Positions 9,656 to 18,961 of a stretch of 64,000 bases of DNA are shown here, piece after piece. The stretch is from Rubripirellula reticaptiva (lineage in GTDB: Bacteria; Planctomycetota; Planctomycetia; Pirellulales; Pirellulaceae): contig NZ_SJPX01000006.1 of NCBI RefSeq assembly GCF_007860175.1, positions 808,074 to 872,073 of the forward strand. Direction: 5' to 3'. The notes under the pieces were generated by a model that was not told the DNA's origin, did not search any database, and saw only the letters and a program-made list of their open reading frames with translations. The position numbers were made by a program, and so were the translations under genes. The stretch's first letter is position 1. Every line of letters starts with the position of its first letter.

Positions 9656-9755
9656 GCGACGATTCTGGATTGGCTGTCGAATTTGCCGCGACTTTGCTGC
9701 GACGCTCACTTGGTTGAGACGTCGCGAAAAATCGACGGATCGCTACAATGCAGCC

Positions 9756-10841
9756 ATGAATGAAATTGACCAGTACGACTATGATTTACCCAAGGAACTG
9801 ATCGCCCAAGAACCGCTCGCGACTCGCAGCGATTCGCGGCTGATGTTGGTCGATCGAGCCACAGGTTCCATTGCCCATCACTACGTTCGTGATCTGCCGG
9901 AATTACTGTCAGCCGGCGACACTTTGGTAATGAACAACAGTCGCGTGGTACCAGCTCGATTGGTGGGCCAACGGGCAAACACGGGCGGTCGCTGGCAAGG
10001 ATTGTTCTTACAAGCGGATCGCGAAACTGGAATCTGGGAAGTTCTAACTAAGACGCGAGGAACGCTGCGTGAAGGCGAAGCGATCACCATCAAAGATCGC
10101 GACGCCCGCGACGGAATGGAATTGATTGTCGTGGCGCGTACCGGCGACGGCAAACTGCTGGTCAAGCCACGGTTAACCGCCGACATGGCGGTCGTGATGG
10201 GCGACAAATTGAAAGAGCCCGCTGATTGGCTCGACCGTTTTGGTCGCATTCCTCTGCCCCCTTACATTCGCGACGGCCAAATGGTTGACGCGGACTTGCA
10301 AAACTACCAGACGGTATTTGCCAAGGACCGTGGCAGCGTTGCCGCGCCAACGGCAGGACTGCACTTCACCAAAACGCTGTTAGAAAAAGTGCGGGCTGCG
10401 GGTGTAGATACGGCCGAGGTGACTTTGCACGTGGGGATTGGGACGTTCCGTCCGATCCAAACCGAACAACTTGACGATCACGTCATGCACACCGAATGGG
10501 GCAGCATCGATGCGTCGACCGTCGATAACATACGCAGCCGCCGGGCTCGCGGGCGATGCATCGCCGTTGGCACAACCAGCGTACGGGTGCTAGAAAGTTC
10601 GGCGGCAAAGAACGGCGGCAAGCTGACCCCGTGGACCGGCGAAACCGATTTGTTCATTCGGCCGCCGTACCAATTCAACGTCATCGACGGCATGATGACC
10701 AATTTCCACTTGCCCAAGAGTTCGTTGCTGGTGCTGGTCAGCGCCTTTGCAGGTCGCGAGTTGGCGATGAAGGCTTATCGAACTGCGATTGAGAACGAGT
10801 ATCGCTTTTACAGTTACGGCGACGCGATGTTGATCTTGTAG
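9756..10841 (+). CDS. queA: S-adenosylmethionine:tRNA ribosyltransferase-isomerase
   Basis: QueA transfers the ribose moiety of SAM to preQ1-modified tRNA, giving epoxyqueuosine at wobble position 34. From the ATG at 9756 the protein has 361 residues and begins with the family N-terminus DYDLPKELIAQEPL. Internal signatures are PARLVG, GRIPLPPYI, PTAGLHFT and the C-terminal TNFHLPKSSLL. An open frame extends upstream into acs, but the upstream peptide is tryptophan- and arginine-rich nonsense, so 9756 is the true start. It follows acs on the same strand and could share its transcript, although the functions are unrelated. Confidence 0.95.
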   Translation: MNEIDQYDYDLPKELIAQEPLATRSDSRLMLVDRATGSIAHHYVRDLPELLSAGDTLVMNNSRVVPARLVGQRANTGGRWQGLFLQADRETGIWEVLTKTRGTLREGEAITIKDRDARDGMELIVVARTGDGKLLVKPRLTADMAVVMGDKLKEPADWLDRFGRIPLPPYIRDGQMVDADLQNYQTVFAKDRGSVAAPTAGLHFTKTLLEKVRAAGVDTAEVTLHVGIGTFRPIQTEQLDDHVMHTEWGSIDASTVDNIRSRRARGRCIAVGTTSVRVLESSAAKNGGKLTPWTGETDLFIRPPYQFNVIDGMMTNFHLPKSSLLVLVSAFAGRELAMKAYRTAIENEYRFYSYGDAMLIL

Positions 10842-11255
10842 CCGTTCTCGGGCGAGATCTGCCAGCATGCCCCGCTAAGCCGAATCGCGACTTCGGTCGG
10901 TCTTGGAACATACGGCCACTCAATTCCGCCAATTTCTTTGGCACACATTGGTTTTCGTGCTTGTTGTGTTGCTTAGTGAAGCTGGACAGCCACTGCAGCA
11001 CCCAAATTCTTGCGGTTTGTATCGAGTGCAACGATTACGCTCCCCAAGGTGAACGAATCGGCACTGTTTTACCACCTTCTTTAACCGTGCGCACTAGAAA
11101 AGTGACCCATGTTTCATCCGGACGCAGAGCTTGCAGGCATGTTGCGATCGATTGTCGATCGCTGCCACGCGGGGCACGCGTTGTAACCGGTCGATATGCG
11201 GCCGGATCCATTTTCCTCGAATCTGCGATTCGCCGCACCTTAGGGATACTTAAAC
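10842..11255. other. Leader and promoter region of the first flagellin gene
   Basis: 414 bp with no convincing gene. It contains the inverted repeat at 11144-11162 and, about 36 bp further on, the decamer gcggccggat (11198-11207), both echoed before the second flagellin gene. A Shine-Dalgarno-like aggga lies about 10 nt before the ATG. I found no spacing-correct sigma-54 or sigma-28 box. Confidence 0.6.
11144..11162. promoter_or_regulatory. Inverted repeat upstream of flagellin 1
   Basis: Eight-base arms gcgatcga/tcgatcgc around ttg, ending 93 bp before the flagellin ATG. A related element gatcg-ttgtt-cgatc lies at the corresponding place before flagellin 2. It could be a protein-binding operator or a hairpin in the 5' leader; function is inferred only from position and recurrence. 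Confidence 0.45.
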
Positions 11256-13046
11256 ATGACCAGAATTAACACCAACGTTTCATCACTCGTCGCCCAGAAC
11301 CGTTTGCAATCAAGCAACAAAGATTTGAACTCGGCTTTGACTCGACTGAGCACCGGCCTTCGCATCAACAGCGGTGCCGACGACCCGGCCGGTTTGATCG
11401 CCAGTGAATCATTGCGATCGGAGATCAACGGACTGGGCAAAGCAATCAGCAACACTGAACGCGCCAGCCAAATCATCTCGACTGCTGATAGCGCCTTGGG
11501 CCAAGTCAGTAACTTGCTTAACGACGTTCGTGGCTTGGTTGTCGAAGCCGCCAACAGCGGTGCACTCAGCAAAGAAGAAATCGCTGCAAACCAATTGCAA
11601 CTCGACAGCTCGCTTGAAGCCATCAACCGAATCGCTCAAACCACGACCTTCCAAGGTCGCAAGTTGCTCGACGGATCACTGGACTTCGTATCGAAAGCTG
11701 GCACCGGCGCAGAAAACCTACAAAGCCTAAGCATCGACCAAGCAAGCTTGGGCACCACCGGCAAAGTCAGCGTTGACATCAACGTTTCCGCTGCCGCAAC
11801 CAAAGCAGCCGTTGCAGTATCTGGCATCACCGCTGTGGTTCCGGGCACGGATGCCGTCGATCCAGTCGCTGGTGTTGCATCATCGGCAGACTTCACCGTC
11901 GGCACTGAAACCGTCACGATCACGGCGGACGCAACTGGCGTTGCCGGAGACGGCCCAACCATTACGTTTGATGACAGCACCGACACCGGCGCGGCACCAA
12001 GCGCATCAGTCGATGGATCGGGCAACATTACGATCACCGTCGATGATGATACCGCCTACACCGCTGCAGAATTGGTCACGGCTCTCGACGGAATAGCCGG
12101 ATACAGCGCCGCAACTGACGGTGCGGGTACCGAAACCGTGACTGGTGCATTGGCCACCGGAACTCTGGCCGGCGGTGTTGATGAAGTTGTCGCTGCTGCG
12201 GCAACCGACGCCACGGGTGGATTGGCCGAAGACGTCGTCTTCGAACTGCAAGGTTCCAACGGCTCGGAAGTGTTCAACATCAAAGCTGGATCGTCGATCC
12301 AACAAATTCGCGACCAAATCAACTTGGTCAAGGATGCGACAGGCGTTGAAGCGGAAATCAACGCTGACGGAACCACCCTGGACCTGAGTTCGGCTGGCTA
12401 CGGCAAAGAAGCATTGATCGACGTACGGGTACTCGAGCAAGAAGCCGGCGGAAACTTCACTTCAACGCGTACGGAAGGTACCGACATTGTCGCCACCGTC
12501 AACGGCCGTTCGGCCAACGGCGACGGCAATAAATTGTCGGTCAACACTTCGACTCTTGACTTGTCGACATCCGTCAAAGCAGGCTTCACAGGCACAGCGT
12601 CGTTCGAAATCAACGGCGGTGGTGCTAAATTCCAGTTGGGCCCTGACGCAGTCGGCAACCAACAAGCCCGAGTCGGCATCAGCAGCGTTTCGACTGCTCG
12701 ACTAGGTGGAACGTCTGGCAAACTGTACCAACTGGGCAGTGGTGAATCGGCTGACTTGTCGACGGACCCCGCCAAAGCAGCAGAAATTGTTAGCGAAGCG
12801 ATCGACCAAGTAACCAGCCTACGTGGTCGTTTGGGTGCATTCCAATCGACGACCCTGGACAGCAACTTGGTCAGCTTGAAGGAAACCAAGGCTAACTTGC
12901 AAGAAGCGGAAAGCTCGATCCGTGACGCCGACTTTGCTCAAGAATCAGCCAACCTGACACGAGCACAAATTCTGGTTCAGTCAGGCACCAATGTGCTATC
13001 GCTAGCCAACCAGAACCCGCAAAACGTTCTGTCGCTGCTTCGTTAA
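11256..13046 (+). CDS. fliC: Flagellin (copy 1)
   Basis: 596-residue filament subunit. The N-terminal D0/D1 region (about 1-145) carries the family sequence, including RLSTGLRINSGADDPAGL, and the C-terminal D1/D0 region (about 510-596) ends NVLSLANQNPQNVLSLLR. Between them is a long exposed domain rich in Thr, Ala, Asp and Gly, followed by a flagellin IN-type motif (NIKAGSSIQQIRDQ). The product is exported by the flagellar type III system; fliS downstream should be its chaperone. The second copy starts 317 bp downstream with its own leader. About 365 bp of the central region (11892-12256) is nearly identical in the two copies, while the ends have diverged much more. The symbol is by family; planctomycete numbering may differ. 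Confidence 0.95.
   Translation: MTRINTNVSSLVAQNRLQSSNKDLNSALTRLSTGLRINSGADDPAGLIASESLRSEINGLGKAISNTERASQIISTADSALGQVSNLLNDVRGLVVEAANSGALSKEEIAANQLQLDSSLEAINRIAQTTTFQGRKLLDGSLDFVSKAGTGAENLQSLSIDQASLGTTGKVSVDINVSAAATKAAVAVSGITAVVPGTDAVDPVAGVASSADFTVGTETVTITADATGVAGDGPTITFDDSTDTGAAPSASVDGSGNITITVDDDTAYTAAELVTALDGIAGYSAATDGAGTETVTGALATGTLAGGVDEVVAAAATDATGGLAEDVVFELQGSNGSEVFNIKAGSSIQQIRDQINLVKDATGVEAEINADGTTLDLSSAGYGKEALIDVRVLEQEAGGNFTSTRTEGTDIVATVNGRSANGDGNKLSVNTSTLDLSTSVKAGFTGTASFEINGGGAKFQLGPDAVGNQQARVGISSVSTARLGGTSGKLYQLGSGESADLSTDPAKAAEIVSEAIDQVTSLRGRLGAFQSTTLDSNLVSLKETKANLQEAESSIRDADFAQESANLTRAQILVQSGTNVLSLANQNPQNVLSLLR
11892..12256 (+). repeat. Near-identical tract shared with the second flagellin gene (copy A)
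   Basis: Pairs with 14000-14364 at a constant offset of 2108 bp. I counted five mismatches in 365 positions, including a run of more than 160 identical bases at the 3' end. The first 100 bp of the two genes differ at roughly a quarter to a third of positions. Confidence 0.85.
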
Positions 13047-13084
13047 GAAGTCAGTTTCACTCTGAACGATAACTTTTGATATAG

Positions 13085-13122
13085 CCAGCCGGCCGAGGGG
13101 GAACCTTCGTCCGGCTGGTTTC
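13085..13122 (+). terminator. Probable terminator after flagellin 1
   Basis: Arms ccagccgg (13085-13092) and ccggctgg (13111-13118) pair over eight bases; the loop can partly pair further. A short ttt follows. It lies 39 bp after the stop codon. Confidence 0.6.
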
Positions 13123-13266
13123 GTTGATCACCAGCCGAAACGTTCAACTATGACGTTTGCACGGCTTCTCTTGGGGACAAGTGATCAATTCCTCGCATCT
13201 TACCCAGTATTTTTCGGAAAGCGCGACCCACGGACCCGATCTCGCTTAGGAAGGCCTCCCCGTACA

Positions 13267-13281
13267 GATCGTTGTTCGATC
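13267..13281. promoter_or_regulatory. Inverted repeat upstream of flagellin 2
   Basis: Five-base arms gatcg/cgatc around ttgtt, ending 82 bp before the ATG. It resembles the repeat at 11144-11162 in both core sequence and distance to the start, which suggests a shared regulatory element or a shared leader inherited at gene duplication. Confidence 0.4.
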
Positions 13282-13363
13282 GTCTCGGCAGCGGTCCGTC
13301 CCGGCCCATCGCGGCCGGATTCCTCCACAATCTGCCCCGCGATTAATCTAAAAGGGTCCTCAC

Positions 13364-15154
13364 ATGACAAGAATCAATACTAACGTTCCTTCGCTCGTTG
13401 CACAAAACCGACTGCAAACGAGCAACAAAGACCTGCAAACCGCACTTACCCGTTTGAGCACAGGTCTTCGGATCAACAGCGGTGCCGACGATCCGGCGGG
13501 CTTGATCGCCAGCGAAGCCTTGCGCTCAGAAATTACCAGCTTGGGTAAAGCGATCTCGAATACGCGTCGTGCCAGCCAAATCATTTCGACGGCCGACAGC
13601 GCCCTCGGCCAAGTCAGCAACCTGCTAAACGACATTCGTGGATTGGTCGTCGAAGCCGCCAATACGGGAGCTCTGAGCCCCGACGAAATCGACGCAAACC
13701 AGTTGCAGGTCGACAGCTCTCTTGAAGCCATCAACCGGATCGCACAAACCACAACGTTCCAAGGCCGCAAGCTGCTCGACGGATCGCTGGACTTCGTGAC
13801 GACAAACGGCACCGGCGCTGAAAACATCGAAGACCTCAGCATCGACCAGGCCAGCCTTGGCAGCACAGGCTCCATCAGCGTTGATATCAACGTTTCACAA
13901 GCAGCCACGCAAGCGGCCGTATCGATCCCGGGCATCACCGCTGTTGTCCCTGGCACTGCCGCCGTCGATCCAGTTACCGCTGTTGCGTCATCCGCCGATT
14001 TCACCGTCGGCACTGAAACCGTCACGATCACGGCGGACGTTGCTGGCGTTGCCGGAGACGGCCCAACCATTACGTTTGATGACAGCACCGACACCGGCGC
14101 GGCACCAAGCGCATCAGTCGATGGATCGGGCAACATTACGATCACCGTCGATGATGATACCGCCTACACCGCCGCAGAATTGGTCACGGCTCTGGACGGA
14201 ATAGCCGGATACAGCGCCGCAACTGACGGTGCGGGTACCGAAACCGTGACTGGTGCATTGGCCACCGGAACTCTGGCCGGCGGTGTTGATGAAGTTGTCG
14301 CTGCTGCGGCAACCGACGCCACGGGTGGATTGGCCGAAGACGTCGTCTTCGAACTGCAAGGTTCGAACGGCTCGGAAGTGTTCAACATCAAGGCTGGTTC
14401 GTCGATCCAACAAGTTCGCGACCAAATCAACTTGGTTAAGGATGCGACAGGCGTCGAAGCGAGCGTCAACGCAGACGGAACAACTCTTGATCTGAACAGC
14501 AAGGCGTACGGTTCAAGCTCGCTGATCGATATCCGCGTTCTGGAACAAGAACCCGGCGGAAACTTCACTTCGACTCGTCAAGAAGGCGTGGATATTGTCG
14601 CCACCGTCAACGGTCGTTCGGCCAGCGGCGACGGGAACAAGTTGAGCATCAATACTTCGACGCTCGACTTGTCGGCAAGCATCAAAGCAGGCTTCACAGG
14701 TGCGGCAAACATCAGCATCACCGACGGTGGTGCCAAGTTCCAACTTGGACCTGACGTTGTGGGTAACCAGCAAGCCCGCGTCGGTATCCGCAGTGTCTCA
14801 TCGGCTCGATTGGGTGGCGTATCTGGAAAGCTCTATCAACTCGGTAGCGGCGAATCGGCGGCATTGGGAACCGATGCTGACGCTGCCGCCAGGATCGTGA
14901 CCGAAGCGATCGACCAGGTGACTAGCCTTCGTGGACGACTGGGTGCATTCCAAGCCACGACACTAGACGGAAACTTGGTCAGCTTGAACGAGACGGTTGC
15001 CAACTTGCAAGAGGCAGAAAGCTCGATCCGTGATGCCGACTTCGCTCAAGAATCAGCGAACTTGACGCGAGCTCAGATTCTAACTCAGTCAGGTACCAAC
15101 GTACTGTCCCTGGCCAACCAGAACCCACAGAACGTGTTGTCATTGCTCGGCTAA
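13364..15154 (+). CDS. fliC: Flagellin (copy 2)
   Basis: Also 596 residues, the same architecture as copy 1 and no net indel between them. Conserved N-terminal (RLSTGLRINSGADDPAGL) and C-terminal (NQNPQNVLSLLG) assembly domains flank the exposed central domain. Differences from copy 1 concentrate in residues before about 210 and after about 340; the middle differs at only two residues that I could see. The gene has its own leader and ends at a strong hairpin terminator. Two flagellins may build a mixed filament or be used under different conditions. Codon use is like the neighbours, so there is no sign of recent acquisition. Confidence 0.95.
   Translation: MTRINTNVPSLVAQNRLQTSNKDLQTALTRLSTGLRINSGADDPAGLIASEALRSEITSLGKAISNTRRASQIISTADSALGQVSNLLNDIRGLVVEAANTGALSPDEIDANQLQVDSSLEAINRIAQTTTFQGRKLLDGSLDFVTTNGTGAENIEDLSIDQASLGSTGSISVDINVSQAATQAAVSIPGITAVVPGTAAVDPVTAVASSADFTVGTETVTITADVAGVAGDGPTITFDDSTDTGAAPSASVDGSGNITITVDDDTAYTAAELVTALDGIAGYSAATDGAGTETVTGALATGTLAGGVDEVVAAAATDATGGLAEDVVFELQGSNGSEVFNIKAGSSIQQVRDQINLVKDATGVEASVNADGTTLDLNSKAYGSSSLIDIRVLEQEPGGNFTSTRQEGVDIVATVNGRSASGDGNKLSINTSTLDLSASIKAGFTGAANISITDGGAKFQLGPDVVGNQQARVGIRSVSSARLGGVSGKLYQLGSGESAALGTDADAAARIVTEAIDQVTSLRGRLGAFQATTLDGNLVSLNETVANLQEAESSIRDADFAQESANLTRAQILTQSGTNVLSLANQNPQNVLSLLG
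14000..14364 (+). repeat. Near-identical tract shared with the first flagellin gene (copy B)
   Basis: Partner of 11892-12256. It encodes the presumed surface-exposed D2/D3 part of the filament protein. Identity includes synonymous third positions, so protein-level selection alone does not explain it. Confidence 0.85.
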
Positions 15155-15190
15155 ACGGGTTGAACGAGCAAACAAAAATTTGACCAACCT

Positions 15191-15230
15191 GCGGCTCGCG
15201 ATGAATTTCATCGCGAGCCGCTTTGCGTTT
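15191..15230 (+). terminator. Rho-independent terminator after flagellin 2
   Basis: Fourteen-base perfect stem (15191-15204 with 15208-15221, arm gcggctcgcgatga), a three-base loop, then ttt and a second t-run (tttgcgttt). It lies 36 bp after the stop codon and separates the flagellin from fliD. Confidence 0.85.
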
Positions 15231-15415
15231 CATTCGTAACAACCGTCAAGTTTCACGTCACCGTTTCAGATAATACAGGGAAATAGAGCCTGCAAAGCCA
15301 GTTTTCATCGAACCGCTCCACCCATGACGTAGCGTTTTCCTGGACACAAGTGCGCCTTGTTGCCGATTTAGTTCGATAAACGACCTTCCCGAACCTAACC
15401 ACTGTCTGCTTCCCA

Positions 15416-18178
15416 ATGGGCCGCCTCCAATCCTCCGTCGGTTTGATTACCGGCACGAACATCACCGGCACGGTTGATCAGCTAATGAAAATTAGCGGCC
15501 AGTCGCGTGACCGTCTGATTTCTCGTACTGAAACACTTCAGCGGCAGCAACAATCAATCGCGGAACTAACAGCCTCGGTTATCGGAGTTCAACTCGCCGG
15601 CAATCGCTTGTCGAATGCATCAGCGTTTCAATCGAAAAGCGCAGTGTCCTCCAATGCTGATTTCCTATCTGCTGAAGCCGGAAAAGACGCGAAAGAAGCG
15701 ACTCATGTCGTCCGAACGCTACAGACCGCCGCGACTCACGCGGTAAGTTCCCGGCAGCGGTTCTCGGCGACCGACACCGCGCTTGGCTTCAGCGGCCAAA
15801 TTCGCGTTAGCCCCAAGGGGGGATCGATCGATTCTTCGGCCGACCTTTCAAAACTCAATGGTGGTCGTGGCGTCGAAGCCGGCAAGATCCGCATCACTGA
15901 TCGATCCGGGAAATCAGCCGAGATTGACTTTTCAGATGCGCGCACGATCGACGATGTCCTGCAAACGATCAACGATGCCGAAATCGACGTGCAAGCCACG
16001 ACGGAAAACGGCGCGATCAAACTTGTTGATAGGTCGGGCAGCACGCTTTCGAACCTAAAAGTCGAACAACTCGGTAGCGCTGAAACCGCAGCCGATCTTG
16101 GCTTGTGGGGAATCGACGAAGCGTCCGACAGCGCAAGTGGCTTGCCCTTTGAATTGCCCGCGGGCATCAGTTCGCTTCGTGGCGCCGCACTGTCCGAACT
16201 GGGTGGCGGCAGCGGCTTAGGGCCGCTTGGCAATTTGGACATCGAACTGTCCGACGGAACGAGCGCGTCGATCGACTTGTCCTCGGCAACGACAACCAGC
16301 GAAATCATTGACAAGATCGAAGCGTCTGGCCTATCGCTGATCGTCAAGTACAACGATGCACGAAATGGCTTGCAGATTCGCGACGTTTCGGGCGGAGCCG
16401 GTAATCTGAAGATTTCCTCGGCCGATACAACTGCCGACGATCTCGGGTTAGCGTTCGATTCTGCAGATGACATTGCCGTCGGCAAGAACCTTAGCCGGCA
16501 AACGGTCACAACGGAGACAAAGCTAGCTGATTTAAACCAAGGCGCCGGAATCACGGGCAGCTTCAAGCTGACCGATTCTTCGGGTGCAATTGGCGCTATT
16601 AATCTGACCAGCTCCGGAATCACCACCGTCGGCGGATTGGTCAACGCGATCAATGATCTTGGCATCGGTGTAACCGCATCGATCAACGAAGCGGGCGACG
16701 GCATATCGGTGGTTGACACCGCTGGCGGATCCGAAACCCTGACCATCGAAGACTCCGGAACTGGAACGGCCGCCGCAGACTTGGGCATCGCCGGAACGGC
16801 CACATCGCAAACGATCGGTGGGTCATCCGTATCAGCATTAGTCGGATCGCAATCCGGTGTCATTGAAATCGAAGCCACCGATACTCTGGCGACCCTCGTC
16901 GACAAAATAAACGAGGACGGCCGATACGGCGAAGCCTCGATACAGTCCAACGATGACGGCAGTTTTTCACTTCGCGTTCGCAGCAACAAAGGCGGCGAAG
17001 ACGGACAACTCGCTATCAACACGACTGGCTTCAGCCTGGATCTGCAGACTGAAAGTCGCGGGCGTGATGCCCTGATTGCTGTTTCCACCGATGAAGGACT
17101 CGAACGGTTCATCAAATCAAGCGACGGCGTATTCAGCCTTGATGCCGCCGCGGCTGGCGATTTGGTAACCGAATCCAGCTTGCTGAGCGATCAAGCCGCC
17201 GGTGCCGCCGGTGGCAGTTTCACCATCACGGATAGTGCCGGTAAAACGAGCGCGATCAACATCACCTCGCAAGGCATCAAAACGGTCGGTGAACTGGTTG
17301 CCGCGATCAATGAATTAAACGTGGGCGTTTCAGCTTCGATCAACGAAGACGGCACCGGAATATCGATCGTCGACACTGCCGGTGGCAATGAAACATTGAC
17401 GATTACAGATGTTGGTAACGGCACTGCGGCTGCGAGTCTAGGCATCGCCGGCGAAGCCGAGGAAACAACCGTCGACTCGGTAACCACCCAGTCGTTGACC
17501 GGTCCCAGCAGCGACAGCTCATCGGATGAAACGACCGGCGTATCGTTCACTCTAAAAGAATTGTCCGCATCGCCGATCACAGTCACGATCGCTGAAGACA
17601 CGAGCAATATTGAAGTCGCCGCAAAGACTTTTGTCGATCAGTACAACAAGCTGATGGACAAGGTCGATTCGCTCACGTTCTTCAACGCTGATTCGAACGA
17701 AGTCGGTCTGTTGTTCGGGTCCAGTGAAACGCAACGGATTACCAGTAGTTTTTCGCGGCTGCTTTCCGGCTCGATCAACGGCGCTGGCCCACTAAAGTCA
17801 ATCGGCCAAGTCGGCATCAGCTTCGCGGATGACGGTCGGCTTGAACTTGACAAGACAAAACTCAATGAGGCGCTCAGCGAGCGACGAGCCGACGTCGAAG
17901 CATTCTTTTCGACCGAAGACAACGGGCTAGCAAACCGACTTGACGCGATCGCCGACCGAATTGCTGGCGTCGACGGCGGATTGCTTCTGAACAAGTCTGA
18001 ATCAATAGCCACTCAAATCGAACGAAACTCGAACCAAGTGGATTCGATGAACAGTCGCTTGGATAAAGAACGCGAACGTTTGCTTGCACAATTCTATGCA
18101 ACCGAAACAGCCATTTCGAAGTTGCAAAGCAACGGCACAGCCATCGACCAAATTCAGCGAATCGAGATCCCCTCGTAA
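15416..18178 (+). CDS. fliD: Flagellar filament cap protein (hook-associated protein 2)
   Basis: FliD forms the cap under which flagellin folds and joins the filament. The N-terminal FliD domain (GLITGTNITGTVDQLM, residues 9-24) and the C-terminal FliD domain (about 700-915, ending in a coiled coil with LLAQFYATETAISKLQ) are clear. At 920 residues it is roughly twice the length of E. coli FliD. The excess lies in a middle built of flagellin IN-type repeats, including two closely related units of about 95 residues (near 370-465 and 588-690, each with a SINExGxGIS(V/I)VDTAGG core). It lies downstream of both flagellins and just upstream of fliS. No Shine-Dalgarno is obvious before the ATG. Confidence 0.93.
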   Translation: MGRLQSSVGLITGTNITGTVDQLMKISGQSRDRLISRTETLQRQQQSIAELTASVIGVQLAGNRLSNASAFQSKSAVSSNADFLSAEAGKDAKEATHVVRTLQTAATHAVSSRQRFSATDTALGFSGQIRVSPKGGSIDSSADLSKLNGGRGVEAGKIRITDRSGKSAEIDFSDARTIDDVLQTINDAEIDVQATTENGAIKLVDRSGSTLSNLKVEQLGSAETAADLGLWGIDEASDSASGLPFELPAGISSLRGAALSELGGGSGLGPLGNLDIELSDGTSASIDLSSATTTSEIIDKIEASGLSLIVKYNDARNGLQIRDVSGGAGNLKISSADTTADDLGLAFDSADDIAVGKNLSRQTVTTETKLADLNQGAGITGSFKLTDSSGAIGAINLTSSGITTVGGLVNAINDLGIGVTASINEAGDGISVVDTAGGSETLTIEDSGTGTAAADLGIAGTATSQTIGGSSVSALVGSQSGVIEIEATDTLATLVDKINEDGRYGEASIQSNDDGSFSLRVRSNKGGEDGQLAINTTGFSLDLQTESRGRDALIAVSTDEGLERFIKSSDGVFSLDAAAAGDLVTESSLLSDQAAGAAGGSFTITDSAGKTSAINITSQGIKTVGELVAAINELNVGVSASINEDGTGISIVDTAGGNETLTITDVGNGTAAASLGIAGEAEETTVDSVTTQSLTGPSSDSSSDETTGVSFTLKELSASPITVTIAEDTSNIEVAAKTFVDQYNKLMDKVDSLTFFNADSNEVGLLFGSSETQRITSSFSRLLSGSINGAGPLKSIGQVGISFADDGRLELDKTKLNEALSERRADVEAFFSTEDNGLANRLDAIADRIAGVDGGLLLNKSESIATQIERNSNQVDSMNSRLDKERERLLAQFYATETAISKLQSNGTAIDQIQRIEIPS

Positions 18179-18266
18179 TCGTCAAAATTATCGTCTAACA
18201 GGCGATCGCCGCCAAACAAGACGATGACTTTCTTGAGCACTCGTAATTCACTAAACAAAGACAACG

Positions 18267-18770
18267 ATGTCGACTAATCCAGAGAACTTTCGTCCACGAC
18301 TTGGTTCTGGCAGCCAGCAATACCTTGAATCCGCGATTCGGATGGCGACACCAGCCCGACTGCGTTTGATGGTGACTGAGCGTGCCGTCGAAGTCGCCGC
18401 GACTCTTGCTCGTGTTTGGAAAAATGGCGAGCAACCTGGTCCCAACGAGCATTCGCTGAGCCTGCTGGAACTGATCGGCGAATTGCTGAGCGGAATTTCC
18501 GGCAGTGAAGCGCCAGACGAAAACCAGCTGTGCAATCAAATCAGCGACCTCTACGTATTTCTAGCTAAGCACCTGGTTTCGGCCGAAGATCGTAGCGATT
18601 TCGGTGCTGTGGAAGAGATTCGTTTGGTGCTGGAACTCGAAGCCGAAACGTGGCGAGCTGTTTGTGCCCAGGAACTGATGAGCAAACAAGCCGCATCAGC
18701 TTCCGGTGTTTCAGCACGGATGGGCGCTAGCGCGGAACCGTCGATGGGCGGCTTGAACTTCAGCGCATAG
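18267..18770 (+). CDS. fliS: Flagellar export chaperone FliS
   Basis: 167 residues, all-helical in appearance. FliS binds the disordered C-terminus of flagellin in the cytosol and prevents premature polymerisation. The family feature is the early YLESAIRMATPARLRLMV segment (about 19-36), matching the usual Y..I..A.P..L..ML pattern, followed by alternating helices to about residue 135. The last 30 residues are Ala/Ser-rich and not part of the fold. Its place 88 bp after fliD supports the call; sequence conservation in this family is low. Confidence 0.85.
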   Translation: MSTNPENFRPRLGSGSQQYLESAIRMATPARLRLMVTERAVEVAATLARVWKNGEQPGPNEHSLSLLELIGELLSGISGSEAPDENQLCNQISDLYVFLAKHLVSAEDRSDFGAVEEIRLVLELEAETWRAVCAQELMSKQAASASGVSARMGASAEPSMGGLNFSA

Positions 18771-18961
18771 GGGAATCTCAGTTAGTCCCCCGACAATCGC
18801 GTGGATGCAAGAACGGAATGGATGCGGACCCGACTGAGGCGTTCGAACGCCCATGAACTCTACGCAAGTTGCCGTTTGGATGCCGAAGCGCTATCCTACG
18901 GGCAGTGAGCGGCCGTAACTTTCGGTCGCCTGAACGTTAATCGCTTCTAGAGGCGGAACCT

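Larger units (their letters stand above)
13047..13363. other. Spacer between the two flagellin genes
   Basis: 317 bp. It begins with a terminator-like hairpin (13085-13122). It later carries gatcg-ttgtt-cgatc (13267-13281) and gcggccggat (13311-13320), both related to elements in the leader of flagellin 1, then aaaggg 7 nt before the ATG. No gene is apparent. Confidence 0.6.

Noticed and set aside
13360-14145. 261-codon open frame antisense to the second flagellin (and similar ones under the first)
   Set aside because: Same reason; the peptide mirrors the repetitive sense sequence and has no independent start signal.
15736-17115. 459-codon open frame antisense to fliD
   Set aside because: It is a codon-bias shadow: a Ser/Pro/Ala-rich peptide with no domain, exactly covering a clear gene on the other strand.
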